Assembly: GCA_023426245.1 (NCBI GenBank)
Contig: JAFABB010000014.1
Span: forward strand, 62,001-126,000
Origin: Bacillota bacterium
GTDB lineage: Bacteria; Bacillota; UBA4882; UBA8346
Length of the DNA stretch: 64,000 nt
Direction of reading: 5' to 3'
Part shown: positions 52,665 through 62,018 of the stretch, piece after piece
Position numbering within the stretch: the stretch's first letter is position 1
Layout of the letters: every line of letters begins with the position of its first letter
Position numbers and translations under genes: made by a program
Notes under the pieces: generated by a model
The model's database searches: none
The model's input: only the letters and a program-made list of their open reading frames with translations
Told to the model about the DNA's origin: nothing

Positions 52665-53330
52665 ATGATTCAATGGAAAAATGATAACGAGCTTTTTCAA
52701 ATGATTAAAAATGAGCTTTATACTCCGGTGGTGGGAGATATTTTGGATCGTAAAGGTTTGTACCACCGTTTCCTGCCGCAACCGATTCAACCCTTGAAGG
52801 AAGCAATGCGAATTGCAGGCCGGGCGATGCCGGTTTTAATGATTGATGTTTACGGCGAACAGAAAAAGCCCTTTGGTTTGTTAACGGAAGCCCTGGATCA
52901 ATTGGAACCGGGCGAAGTTTATGTCGCTTCCGGAGGTGATATGCGGTGTGCTTACTGGGGCGAACTTTTGACTGCCACGGCTAAAAAAAGAGGCGCTGTC
53001 GGGGCGGTTATTAATGGCTTCCACCGTGATACACCCATGGTGCTGGAGCAAAATTGGCCGGTATTTTCACGGGGAAGATACGCCCAAGATTCTTCGGTGA
53101 GAACTCAGGTTGCCGATTTCCGGTGTCCGATCGAGATTGGCAATGTTTGGGTTAATCCTGGCGATTTGATTTTTGCTGATTTGGACGGAGTACTGGTTAT
53201 TCCGAAAGAAATTGAAGCAGAAGTGATCGTTTCTGCATTAGAAAAAGTGCGGGGCGAAAAAATCGTCAGGAAAGAGATTGAAAATGGAATGTCGAGTACT
53301 GCAGCTTTTAAAAAATATGGAATCTTATAA
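52665..53330 (+). CDS. RraA-like aldolase/decarboxylase family protein
   Basis: 221 residues. The family core is visible in LTPVVGDILD-like YTPVVGDILDRKG, the glycine-rich ASGGDMRCAYWGEL, AVINGFHRD (Arg-Asp metal site) and PGDLIFADLDGVLVIP. These enzymes split 4-hydroxy-4-methyl-2-oxoglutarate or related 4-hydroxy-2-oxo acids or decarboxylate oxaloacetate; RNase E inhibition is not expected here. Between two enolase-type dehydratases it probably cleaves the 2-keto-3-deoxy acid they produce. Confidence 0.82.
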   Translation: MIQWKNDNELFQMIKNELYTPVVGDILDRKGLYHRFLPQPIQPLKEAMRIAGRAMPVLMIDVYGEQKKPFGLLTEALDQLEPGEVYVASGGDMRCAYWGELLTATAKKRGAVGAVINGFHRDTPMVLEQNWPVFSRGRYAQDSSVRTQVADFRCPIEIGNVWVNPGDLIFADLDGVLVIPKEIEAEVIVSALEKVRGEKIVRKEIENGMSSTAAFKKYGIL

Positions 53331-53342
53331 GAGGGCTGAACA

Positions 53343-54461
53343 ATGAAAATCATTCAATTTGAAACCTGGTGGGTTAAAAGAGATCAATGCCTGTTCGACG
53401 AGAAGAGACAAGGTAAAAGTAACATGCCTTGGGATGTAGTGGTGCTCAAAATCACCACCGATCAAGGGATAGAAGGTTTGGCAACTGCTTTGGCGGCCCG
53501 TTCGGGAGCGGTAACTGAAGCCTTTATGCAGGATAATATCGCTCCTGTTGTGCTGGGAAGAGATCCTTATGACCGGGAAGCTATTTGGCAGGAACTTTGG
53601 AATCTTGACCGGCATTTATGCTTTTTTCCGGTATATATGACCGGTCCGGTTGATGTAGCGTTATGGGACATTGCGGCCAAAGCGGCGGGATTACCGTTGT
53701 ACCGGTATCTTGGAGCCTACCGGAGACAATTGCCCGTATATGCCAGCGGGCTTTTCCATGAAACAATTGATGAATACGTTCAAGAAGGCCTTTACTATAA
53801 ATCAAAAGGGATTAAAGCATATAAAGCCCACCCGCCCGGGCCGGTTGAAACCGATCTCCAGGTTCATCGGGCACTCCGTGAGGCGCTGGGGGATGATACT
53901 GTCTTGATGTCTGATTCGGTGGCTGAATATAGCTTGGATGAAGCCATTAAGGTGGGCAGGCAACTTGAAAAATTGAACTATTTATGGTTCGAGGAGCCTT
54001 TCCGGGATTTTGAATTATACAAGTACCGTCAGTTATGTCAATGCCTTGATATCCCGGTCGCAGCTACTGAAACAACCTGTGGCTGCCATTGGGGGGTAGC
54101 TCAGTTTATCGCCGAAAAAGCCGCCGACATTGTCAGAGCTGATGTGTCATGGAAAAATGGTATAACCGGTACCTTAAAAATCGCTCATCTGGCAGAAGCC
54201 TTCGGTTTAAGGTGTGAGGTTCATACCACTACCATGAATTATCTGGATTTGGTCAATTTACATGTCTCATGTGCAATCAGAAATTGCAGTTATTTTGAGT
54301 ATTTTGTTCCGGAAGCAGATTTTCAATTGCCGATGAAAGGCAATTTGCCGATTGACGCTCAAGGGATGATTACGGTTCCTGATAAACCCGGAATCGGCGG
54401 AGAACTTGATTGGGATTTAATTGAAAAACAATGTGTATCTTATAAGATATTGAAGCTATAA
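53343..54461 (+). CDS. Enolase-superfamily sugar-acid dehydratase, second copy
   Basis: 372 residues. The catalytic KAYKAHPPG, metal ligands Asp in LMSDSVAE, Glu in WFEEPFRD and Glu in AATETTCG, and histidine in EVHTTTMN are visible. It is only distantly similar to the copy at 48378 and should use a different sugar acid or a different step. It starts 13 bp after the RraA-like gene. Confidence 0.85.
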   Translation: MKIIQFETWWVKRDQCLFDEKRQGKSNMPWDVVVLKITTDQGIEGLATALAARSGAVTEAFMQDNIAPVVLGRDPYDREAIWQELWNLDRHLCFFPVYMTGPVDVALWDIAAKAAGLPLYRYLGAYRRQLPVYASGLFHETIDEYVQEGLYYKSKGIKAYKAHPPGPVETDLQVHRALREALGDDTVLMSDSVAEYSLDEAIKVGRQLEKLNYLWFEEPFRDFELYKYRQLCQCLDIPVAATETTCGCHWGVAQFIAEKAADIVRADVSWKNGITGTLKIAHLAEAFGLRCEVHTTTMNYLDLVNLHVSCAIRNCSYFEYFVPEADFQLPMKGNLPIDAQGMITVPDKPGIGGELDWDLIEKQCVSYKILKL

Positions 54462-54638
54462 ATGGCGGCCATTTCATCAATTGGTTTGTTATTTCGCCAG
54501 TATAACATTATCATCATTCTGGAAGAATGAGCCTATTGCATAACTTCCATATAAAATTCAGATTACAGGAACTTTGGAATATTCGAATATCGAAAAAGAG
54601 AGCCGAGATAATGTTTTCTGGCTAAAGGGAGAAACAAG

Positions 54639-56288
54639 ATGGTAGAAAAGCTCAAATTGCATTTGAAATTACCGAATTTAAAACTTAAAACTAAATTAAT
54701 GGTAAGTTTTATTATTGTTGCCTTTATCACCCTTGTGGTAGGCGTGGTAGGATTGGGCGGGGTTTACAAGCTTTCCGGCTCTTTTCAAAATGTCGCAGAC
54801 ACTCAATTACCGAAAATCCAAACCTTATATAAGTTAAATATGGCTAAAGCGGGGATTGACAGTTGCGAAAAAGCCTTATTGGATTCATCACTTACCGCTT
54901 CGGACAGAGAAACATATTATAGCAAAATTCAAGTTTTTTTTACCCAGATTGCTCTTTACCAGAAAGCCTATGAATCGCTGGTATTAACCAAAGATGAAAT
55001 GGATATTTGGAATAATCTACTCTCTTGCTTGGAAAATTATCAGAAAAATGATGAAGAACTTCAGGGCTTAAGCAGACAATTCGATTTGGATAAATCGAAA
55101 GATACCTACAGTGAAATGGTTCGCGTAGGTGCGGATATGAATGGTATTTTGGCCGATGGGTATTTAAAACAGTTAATTTCAATAAATAATAATGTTTCCG
55201 ATGGTATATCCAAACAGGCCAAAGTAACTGTCAATTGGGTAATGATAACAGTTCTTATCGGTATTGCCGGGGGAACATTTATCGCATTAGCATTGGGAAT
55301 ATTTTTATCGCTTTCGATAACCAACCCGATGAATTCCGCGGTGGTCCGCTTAGGGAAAGGTGCCCGGCAGGTGGCGTCGGCTTCCGTTCAATTGGAAGCA
55401 TCTTCCCAACAATTGGCGCAAGGAAGCGCCGAACAGGCCTCCGCTACCGAAGAAACTTGTTCAACTTTACAGGAAATCGGTTCCATGTTGAAACAAAACA
55501 CTGCCAATACCAAACAAGCGGCTTTATTATCGAAGGAAGCCCAGGATTCGGCTGTTAAAGGCAACATTGAAATGCAAGAAATGTTGAATTCCATTCAAGA
55601 AATCAAAAAATCCAGCGACAAGATTTCCAAGATCATTAAAGTAATCGATGATATCGCTTTCCAGACCAATATTCTGGCGTTAAATGCCGCCATTGAATCT
55701 GCGCGGGCCGGAGAAGCCGGGTTGGGTTTCGCAGTCGTGGCTGAGGAAGTGAGAAGTCTTGCCCAGCGGAGTGCTCAGGCTGCTGAAGATACGACGAGCA
55801 TTATTGAGGCAAATATTGAATTATCCGGTGAAGGAGTAGTTGTGGCTGAACGTGTCCGTGAAGCCTTAATTGAAATTTCCGATAAAACGAAAAAAGTCAA
55901 TGAGTTAATGGGCGAAATCGATGCTGCGACCCGGGAACACGCGCAAGGAGTCGAACAAGTTAATAAAGGTATGAGTCAGATTGATACAGTAACTCAGCAA
56001 AATGCTTCTAATGCTGAGGAGAGTGCGGCGGCGGCGGGGGAGTTAAGTGCTCAGGCCGATAATTTGCGAAAAGTAGTTTATGAACTTTCCCAACTGGTAC
56101 ATGGTAAAGCGGAAGATTTGAAGATTACGATGGTTGATACAAATTACCAAACGGCAAAGGCTTTGGGTACTTCCAAGCCGGATTTAAGAGGTAATGATAA
56201 TGTATTACCTGATAAAAGTGGAAAAAAGACAAAAATCATATCACCCGAAGATGTAATCCCGCTAGAAAAAGATTCCCGTCAATTTTGA
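54639..56288 (+). CDS. Methyl-accepting chemotaxis protein
   Basis: 549 residues. First membrane segment about residues 22-42, four-helix-bundle ligand domain, second membrane segment about 200-228, then a short linker and the signalling coiled coil with the conserved hairpin (IAFQTNILALNAAIESARAG). A charged tail of about 60 residues follows. It may sense the solute handled by the neighbouring TRAP system; the promoter region 54462-54638 shows nothing definite. Confidence 0.92.
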   Translation: MVEKLKLHLKLPNLKLKTKLMVSFIIVAFITLVVGVVGLGGVYKLSGSFQNVADTQLPKIQTLYKLNMAKAGIDSCEKALLDSSLTASDRETYYSKIQVFFTQIALYQKAYESLVLTKDEMDIWNNLLSCLENYQKNDEELQGLSRQFDLDKSKDTYSEMVRVGADMNGILADGYLKQLISINNNVSDGISKQAKVTVNWVMITVLIGIAGGTFIALALGIFLSLSITNPMNSAVVRLGKGARQVASASVQLEASSQQLAQGSAEQASATEETCSTLQEIGSMLKQNTANTKQAALLSKEAQDSAVKGNIEMQEMLNSIQEIKKSSDKISKIIKVIDDIAFQTNILALNAAIESARAGEAGLGFAVVAEEVRSLAQRSAQAAEDTTSIIEANIELSGEGVVVAERVREALIEISDKTKKVNELMGEIDAATREHAQGVEQVNKGMSQIDTVTQQNASNAEESAAAAGELSAQADNLRKVVYELSQLVHGKAEDLKITMVDTNYQTAKALGTSKPDLRGNDNVLPDKSGKKTKIISPEDVIPLEKDSRQF

Positions 56289-56337
56289 GAATTTCGGCAT
56301 CTTCCGTAAAGATTAAGTGACTGATTAAACTTATTAG

Positions 56338-56368
56338 AGCCATCCCCATAAGGTGCATGGCTTTTTTT
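56338..56368 (+). terminator. Intrinsic terminator after the chemoreceptor gene
   Basis: AGCCAT (56338-56343) pairs with ATGGCT (56357-56362), followed by seven T (counting the last stem base). A 69-codon frame starting inside this hairpin is not a gene. Confidence 0.75.
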
Positions 56369-56518
56369 GTTAGCGGGAGAATTTTTCAAGTTAATGACAG
56401 TTCCATCCTGATGGCGCTTTTCAATAGATTCCCGGCATTATTTTGGCCAAAACTCCATAAAGGGAGGGATTTAACGCAATCTCCATATGAATATTATTTC
56501 CTAAACATTGGTGAAAAC

Positions 56519-56547
56519 TTGTCAGTTACTCAATTTATTTATATAAT
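56519..56547 (+). promoter_or_regulatory. Promoter of the serine dehydratase gene
   Basis: TTGTCA (56519-56524), a 17 bp spacer and TATAAT (56542-56547), about 70 bp before the start codon. The rest of the gap 56369-56518 shows no feature. Confidence 0.65.
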
Positions 56548-56620
56548 AACAATGTTTGTAGTTTGAAATTTTAGCATAAACCGTAAACAATAAAACAAAT
56601 AAACTTATAAAGGATAGGCT

Positions 56621-57838
56621 ATGGAATCTTTGACTGAATTATATCGAATCGGGCATGGCCCATCGGCCAGCCATACCATGGGTCCCCGTAAGGCAGCTGA
56701 AATTTTTTTGGCTGGCCAACCCAATGCCTCTCAATTCAGGGTGAGCCTTTATGGAAGTTTGGCTGCCACCGGTAAAGGGCATTTAACAGACCAGGCAATT
56801 ACCGAGGCACTAAAACCTCATCCAGTAGAGTTGATTTGGCACCCTGAAACAGAGTTGCCGCTTCACCCCAATGGTATGGAGTTTGAAGCCTTGGATGCCG
56901 ATGGTGTTAGTATGGGATCCTGGCGTGTCTACAGCATCGGAGGAGGATCCTTAAAAGTTGAAGGCGCCAGTGTGCATCAGCATAATCTTTATAACCTAAA
57001 CTCAATGGAAGAAATCGTAGCCCATGTCTCCCAAAAAGCGGAACCTTTATGGTGTTATGTAATTGAACAAGAAGGAGAGATGATTTGGGAATATCTTAAG
57101 AAAGTATGGTATGTGATGCGAGATAGTGTAAAGCGGGGTTGCAATGGAGTAGGAGTTTTACCCGGCGAACTCAAGCTGCCCCGGAAAAGCTTTTCTTTCT
57201 TTCTGAAAGCCAGACAAGATCGGGGCCCCTTTCAACGTGCCAATTTGTTGTTTGCATATTCACTGGCCGTTTCGGAAGAAAACGCCGCCGGAGGGCAGAT
57301 CGTTACCGCGCCTACATGCGGTTCCTGCGGAGTTCTCCCTGCTGTGTTATATTATTTGCAAGAAACGAATCATTTGCCTGAGAAGACCATTTTACAAGCC
57401 TTAGCTACTGCCGGTTTAATTGGAAATCTGGTGAAGACCAACGGTTCCATCTCCGGTGCCGAAGTAGGCTGTCAGGGCGAAATTGGGACCGCCTGTGCCA
57501 TGGCGGCTGGTGCCGCAGTGCAACTTTTGGGTGGTTCTCCGGCCCAAGTGGAGTATGCCGCTGAAATGGGGTTTGAACATCATTTAGGGTTGACCTGTGA
57601 TCCGGTGGCGGGTTTGGTGCAAATCCCCTGTATCGAGCGGAACGCCTTCGCAGCCACAAGGGCATTGGATTCGGCTGAATATGCTCTGTTATCGGACGGC
57701 CGTCACCGGATCAGTTTTGATGAAGTTGTTAAAACCATGATCCAAACGGGACGAGACCTTAAATTATCTTATCGTGAAACCTCTACTGGAGGTTTAGCAG
57801 CGATTTACCCAAAAAAAAATAATCCAACGGGTGAATAA
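56621..57838 (+). CDS. L-serine ammonia-lyase (iron-sulfur L-serine dehydratase, single chain)
   Basis: 405 residues. Deaminates L-serine to pyruvate using a [4Fe-4S] cluster. The beta-like part is at the N-terminus (GPSASHTMGPRKAA, YGSLAATGKGH). The alpha-like part carries cysteines in APTCGSCGVLP, GCQGEIGTACAMAAGA and LTCDPVAGLVQIPCIERNA. Single-chain forms with this order are common. It competes with CysE for serine, so it matters for sulfur assimilation only indirectly. Confidence 0.9.
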   Translation: MESLTELYRIGHGPSASHTMGPRKAAEIFLAGQPNASQFRVSLYGSLAATGKGHLTDQAITEALKPHPVELIWHPETELPLHPNGMEFEALDADGVSMGSWRVYSIGGGSLKVEGASVHQHNLYNLNSMEEIVAHVSQKAEPLWCYVIEQEGEMIWEYLKKVWYVMRDSVKRGCNGVGVLPGELKLPRKSFSFFLKARQDRGPFQRANLLFAYSLAVSEENAAGGQIVTAPTCGSCGVLPAVLYYLQETNHLPEKTILQALATAGLIGNLVKTNGSISGAEVGCQGEIGTACAMAAGAAVQLLGGSPAQVEYAAEMGFEHHLGLTCDPVAGLVQIPCIERNAFAATRALDSAEYALLSDGRHRISFDEVVKTMIQTGRDLKLSYRETSTGGLAAIYPKKNNPTGE

Positions 57839-57932
57839 AATCGGAAGATTTTATTCATTTTATGATAAATAATTGGTAAAATAGTCAGGATAGCTTCAAA
57901 AATTTTTACTAAGTTTTTGGAAGGTGATTCAT

Positions 57933-58364
57933 CTGGCCTACTGGTTGGTAAAAACCGAACCGGAAGAATATAGTTATTTTGATTTAGAACGGTTGGGTCG
58001 GGACCGTTGGAACGGGGTCCGTAATTTACGGGCCATCAAGTATATGAAAGGGATGATTCCGGGGGATCTGGTTTTTATCTATCATACCGGCAAAGAAAAA
58101 GCCATTATCGGGGTTGCGGAAGTTGCCTCTTTGCCCTATCCCGACCCTGAAGCCATGGATCCTAAATTTATGGTGGTGGATTTAATTCCACGTTATCCAT
58201 TGCCCCGCACCGTTTCCTTAAAAACCATTAAACAAAACCCATTCTTTGGGGGATGGCAACTGATATCCGAACCCCGGCTTTCGGTGATGCCTGTAAATGG
58301 TGAACATTGGGAACTTGTTCTACGAATCGCCGGGGCGAGAAATGAAAATTTCATAGGAGAGTAA
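57933..58364 (+). CDS. EVE domain-containing protein
   Basis: About 144 residues, all EVE domain (PUA-like fold), with YWLVKTEPEEYS, WNGVRNLRA, GDLVFIYHTGKEKAIIGVAEV. EVE proteins bind modified bases in nucleic acids; the role of free-standing copies is unclear. The frame begins at GTG 57924, which lies inside the ribosome site GGAAGGTG. A CTG at 57933, spaced eight bases, gives the standard N-terminus (Met-Ala-Tyr-Trp-Leu-Val), so a CTG start is likely. Confidence 0.85.
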   Translation: MAYWLVKTEPEEYSYFDLERLGRDRWNGVRNLRAIKYMKGMIPGDLVFIYHTGKEKAIIGVAEVASLPYPDPEAMDPKFMVVDLIPRYPLPRTVSLKTIKQNPFFGGWQLISEPRLSVMPVNGEHWELVLRIAGARNENFIGE

Positions 58365-58365
58365 C

Positions 58366-59175
58366 ATGAATTGGTTAAATAAACTGGAACGGAAATTCGG
58401 CCGATTTGCAATTCCCGGATTGATGTATTACATTATTATTTTAAATGCGATTGTTTATTTTTTTATGTATTTGGATCGAACAGGCACTGTCTATAATATG
58501 TTGACCCTTGACCCGGGTTTGGTGATGCAGGGGCAGATTTGGCGTTTAATCACCTATATCTTTATCCCGCCTACCATGTCCTTACTATTCATTGTATTTG
58601 TATTATTATTTTATTATATGGTTGGAGTTGGCCTTGAGCAAGAATGGGGCAGTTTTAAATTTAACTTTTACTATTTGGTCGGCATGGTTGCCACCACAGT
58701 AGCGGCTTTTCTAACCGGTGGGGGAGCAACTGCCGTTTATCTCAATTTGTCCTTGTTTTTGGCGTTTGCTTATCTTTTCCCCAATTATGAAATTTTGCTA
58801 TTTTTCATTATTCCGTTAAAGGTAAAGTATTTAGCTTGGTTTAACTGGGCATTTATTGGGTATACCGTATTAACTCAGCCTTTTTCTGAAAAAATTGTCG
58901 CTATCGTTTCTCTTGCCAATTATTTGCTCTTTTTCGGACCCGACATTATTCGACGTACCCGTCGTAGCCGTGGGGCCTATGAAAACCGCAAGCGTTTTGA
59001 AAAGGCCGCTGATAATTATGTCGCTCCGGTCCATGTCTGCGAATATTGCGGGATGACCGAGAAAACTGATCCCAATATGATTTTTCATCATTGCCCGGAT
59101 TGTGATCCTGCGTATGAATATTGCAGTAACCATATTAAAATTCATCACCATGTAAAAGGGAAGGACGTTCAATGA
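58366..59175 (+). CDS. Rhomboid-like membrane protein with C-terminal Cys/His cluster
   Basis: 269 residues, six or so membrane segments, with an N-terminal rhomboid-type start (IWRLITYIFIPP, EQEWGSFKFNFYYLVG). The serine protease GxSG is not seen; the corresponding stretch reads GGGATAVYLNLSLF, so it is probably inactive. The C-terminal tail has CEYCG, HHCPDCDPAYEYC and HIKIHHH, a likely zinc site. Its start follows the EVE gene by 1 bp, and it overlaps the next gene by 4 bp. Confidence 0.75.
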   Translation: MNWLNKLERKFGRFAIPGLMYYIIILNAIVYFFMYLDRTGTVYNMLTLDPGLVMQGQIWRLITYIFIPPTMSLLFIVFVLLFYYMVGVGLEQEWGSFKFNFYYLVGMVATTVAAFLTGGGATAVYLNLSLFLAFAYLFPNYEILLFFIIPLKVKYLAWFNWAFIGYTVLTQPFSEKIVAIVSLANYLLFFGPDIIRRTRRSRGAYENRKRFEKAADNYVAPVHVCEYCGMTEKTDPNMIFHHCPDCDPAYEYCSNHIKIHHHVKGKDVQ

Positions 59176-60773
59176 TTAGTACCACTGGATTAACTTTGCG
59201 TTTTGGAGGCAGAGCCTTATTTGAGAATGTCAATATCAAATTTTCGGCCGGAAATTGTTACGGTCTTATCGGAGCCAACGGTTCCGGAAAATCCACGTTT
59301 TTAAAAATATTGGCCGGTGATATTGAACCGAGCAATGGAGAAGTGAGTATCACACCCGGCGAAAGACTGGCGGTTTTGAAACAGAACCATTTTGAGTATG
59401 ATCAGTTCCCGGTATTGCAAACAGTGATCATGGGACATCAACGGCTTTATACCATCATGAAGGAGAAAGAAGCTTTATACGCGAAGCCTGATTTTTCGGA
59501 TGCGGATGGCCTGAAAATCGCCGACCTGGAAGCGGAATTTGTTGAACTGAACGGATGGGATGCAGAATCCGATGCAGCGAAACTTTTAAACGGCTTGGGT
59601 ATTGAGGTCGCCCTTCACGACAAAAAAATGTTGGAGCTGGGCGATAATGAAAAAGTGAGGGTTCTTTTAGCCCAAGCATTGTTCGGCAATCCGGATATTT
59701 TGCTTCTGGATGAACCCACCAATCACTTGGACTTAGCTTCAATAACTTGGCTGGAAAACTTTTTATATAACTTTGAAAATACAGTTATCGTGGTCTCTCA
59801 TGACCGGCATTTCTTGAATAAGGTATGTACGCATATCGCCGATATTGATTATCATAAAATTCAGTTATATGTCGGCAATTATGATTTTTGGTATGAGTCA
59901 AGCCAGTTGGCTTTAAAACAGTTGAAAGACGCTAATAAGAAAACCGAGGCCAAGATGAAAGAATTGCAGGAATTTATTCAGCGGTTTAGCGCCAATGCCT
60001 CAAAGTCAAAACAAGCCACGTCACGGAAGAAACAGTTAGAAAGCTTAGTGCTGGAAGATATTAAGCCTTCTTCCCGTAAATATCCGTTTATCGATTTTAA
60101 ACCCGATCGGGAAGCCGGCAATGAATTGTTGGAAGTTAAAAATTTGACGAAGAAAAATGGGGACGAAGTTATTTTGGAAAACATCAGTTTCAGGGTACTC
60201 AAAGGTGACAAAATCGCTTTTGTCGGCTCCGAAGGATTAGCTAAAACGATACTATTTGAAATCTTGATGGAAGAATTGACTGCCGATAGCGGTTCCTTTC
60301 AGTGGGGGGTTACCACTTCCCGGACTTATTTCCCCAAAGATAGCACTGGGTTCTTTCAAGGAATCGAACTGTCGCTGGTAGATTGGTTGCGACAGTTTTC
60401 GAAGGACCAAACCGAAACGTTTCTGAGAGGGTGGCTCGGACGTGTTTTATTTTCCGGCGACGAAGCCCTCAAAAAAGCGCAAGTTTTATCCGGTGGTGAA
60501 AGGGTTCGTTGTATGCTGGCCCGGATGATGCTTTCCGGGGCCAATGTACTTATCCTGGATGAACCCACCAATCATCTGGATTTAGAATCAATAACCGCCC
60601 TTAATAATGGATTAATGAATTATAAAGGGACGTTGCTGTTTACCTCTCATGATCACCAATTTGTTCAGACGATTGCCAACCGCATCATAGAAATAACTCC
60701 GCAAGGTATTATCGACCAGCGGATAAGCTATGATGAATATCTTGAAAAACGAGATTTACAGATGGTTGGGTAA
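59172..60773 (+). CDS. ABC-F family ATPase
   Basis: 533 residues, two ATPase domains on one chain and no membrane part, so it acts at the ribosome or in regulation and not in transport. First Walker A GANGSGKST and Walker B ILLLDEPTNHLDL are standard. The second Walker A is degenerate (GSEGLAKTI), while the second signature LSGGERVRCMLARM and Walker B VLILDEPTNHLDL are intact. The first signature is also altered (LGDNEKVRVLLAQAL), as in the YkpA/YbiT branch. A terminator follows at 60882. Confidence 0.88.
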   Translation: MISTTGLTLRFGGRALFENVNIKFSAGNCYGLIGANGSGKSTFLKILAGDIEPSNGEVSITPGERLAVLKQNHFEYDQFPVLQTVIMGHQRLYTIMKEKEALYAKPDFSDADGLKIADLEAEFVELNGWDAESDAAKLLNGLGIEVALHDKKMLELGDNEKVRVLLAQALFGNPDILLLDEPTNHLDLASITWLENFLYNFENTVIVVSHDRHFLNKVCTHIADIDYHKIQLYVGNYDFWYESSQLALKQLKDANKKTEAKMKELQEFIQRFSANASKSKQATSRKKQLESLVLEDIKPSSRKYPFIDFKPDREAGNELLEVKNLTKKNGDEVILENISFRVLKGDKIAFVGSEGLAKTILFEILMEELTADSGSFQWGVTTSRTYFPKDSTGFFQGIELSLVDWLRQFSKDQTETFLRGWLGRVLFSGDEALKKAQVLSGGERVRCMLARMMLSGANVLILDEPTNHLDLESITALNNGLMNYKGTLLFTSHDHQFVQTIANRIIEITPQGIIDQRISYDEYLEKRDLQMVG

Positions 60774-60881
60774 TGAAGTGCTTCCAACGTCCGCTGCGTT
60801 TTCTTTCATTTAGATTTACAAAACCGTTATCGCTATAATCAAGTAATCGATAACAAAGGGTTTCAAGTTTAATAGAATCGC

Positions 60882-60916
60882 AAAAAGCAAAGCCGAAAAT
60901 GAGGCTTTGCTTTTTT
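60882..60916 (+). terminator. Intrinsic terminator upstream of the nif operon
   Basis: AAAAAGCAAAGCC (60882-60894) pairs with GGCTTTGCTTTTT (60903-60915), ending in a T-run. It may act in both directions. ATGTTATATTTTA follows at 60939-60951 and is repeated exactly at 61094-61106. Confidence 0.8.
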
Positions 60917-61060
60917 ATTTCCGAAACATGTTATGTTCATGTTATATTTTAGATTTCGATGATGACGAATTTTTAGAAAAAAGGGTAGTCAAAGGCGACG
61001 CTTTTTGTATACAACATACTCAATACCCCGTAACGTATTGTTAACTTAATTTTGTAATGT

Positions 61061-61123
61061 TTGTGTTAGATATTAATTGACATTTTACAGAGAATGTTAT
61101 ATTTTATAAATAACCTAACACAA
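61061..61123 (+). promoter_or_regulatory. nifH promoter flanked by inverted repeats
   Basis: TTGACA (61077-61082), a 17 bp spacer and TATTTT (61100-61105). TTGTGTTAG (61061-61069) and CTAACACAA (61115-61123) form a perfect inverted repeat placed either side of the promoter. GTTAT (61096-61100) and ATAAC (61110-61114) form an inner inverted repeat over the -10. No sigma-54 GG-GC element was seen and the GlnR consensus is not met, so the regulator is unidentified. Confidence 0.55.
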
Positions 61124-61161
61124 AACTTACAAAAATTCTTTTCGAAAGGTAGGTATGACAG

Positions 61162-61986
61162 ATGCGCAAGATTGCAATTTATGGTAAAGGTGGCATCGGG
61201 AAATCAACGACCACACAAAACACCGTAGCTGGTTTGGCCGAAGCGGGGAAAAAGGTCATGGTGGTCGGTTGTGACCCTAAAGCTGATTCAACCCGTTTAT
61301 TGCTGGGAGGACTCGCCCAGAAGTCAGTGCTTGATACTTTAAGGGAAGAAGGCGAGGACATCGATTTGGATTACATTATGCGTACCGGATACGGCAATAC
61401 GCTATGTGTAGAATCCGGCGGTCCTGAGCCTGGTGTTGGTTGTGCCGGACGTGGAATCATCACTTCCATTAACATGTTGGAACAGCTCGGCGCCTACGAT
61501 GCAGATAAAGAATTGGATTATGCATTCTATGATGTTTTAGGCGATGTTGTTTGCGGCGGTTTTGCCATGCCGATCCGGGAAGGAAAAGCCCAAGAGATTT
61601 ATATCGTTGTTTCCGGCGAGATGATGGCGATGTATGCGGCCAATAACATCTGCAAAGGTATTATGAAGTTTGCCGAAGCAGGTGGAGTAAGACTGGGTGG
61701 CCTCATTTGTAACAGCCGTAAAGTTGACAATGAAGAAGCTATGATCCAAGCTCTTGCCAAAAAAATCGGTACTCAAATGATTTATTTCGTACCCCGGGAC
61801 AATATGGTTCAAAAGGCCGAGATTAACCGGAAGACGGTGATTGATTATGATCCGACCCATCCTCAAGCCCAACATTATCGCAACTTGTCTAAAAGGATCG
61901 ATGAAAACGAAATGTTTGTAATCCCTAAACCCTTGGAAATCGAAGAATTAGAGCACTTGCTGATTGAATACGGTATTGCGGACTAA
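61162..61986 (+). CDS. nifH: Nitrogenase iron protein NifH
   Basis: 274 residues, standard NifH length. P-loop YGKGGIGKST, cluster cysteines in GVGCAGRG and DVVCGGFA, switch II DVLGD, ADP-ribosylation-site arginine in GCAGRG. It transfers electrons to NifDK with ATP hydrolysis. It is followed at once by nifI1, nifI2 and nifD, the order of anaerobe nitrogenases of group III type. Confidence 0.95.
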   Translation: MRKIAIYGKGGIGKSTTTQNTVAGLAEAGKKVMVVGCDPKADSTRLLLGGLAQKSVLDTLREEGEDIDLDYIMRTGYGNTLCVESGGPEPGVGCAGRGIITSINMLEQLGAYDADKELDYAFYDVLGDVVCGGFAMPIREGKAQEIYIVVSGEMMAMYAANNICKGIMKFAEAGGVRLGGLICNSRKVDNEEAMIQALAKKIGTQMIYFVPRDNMVQKAEINRKTVIDYDPTHPQAQHYRNLSKRIDENEMFVIPKPLEIEELEHLLIEYGIAD

Positions 61987-62018
61987 GAATTCAGAAAGAA
62001 AATGAGGGGGAAAAATTC

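Noticed and set aside
56357..56566. 69-codon frame after the chemoreceptor gene
   Set aside because: Its ATG lies in the 3' arm of an intrinsic terminator and the sequence has no recognisable domain.
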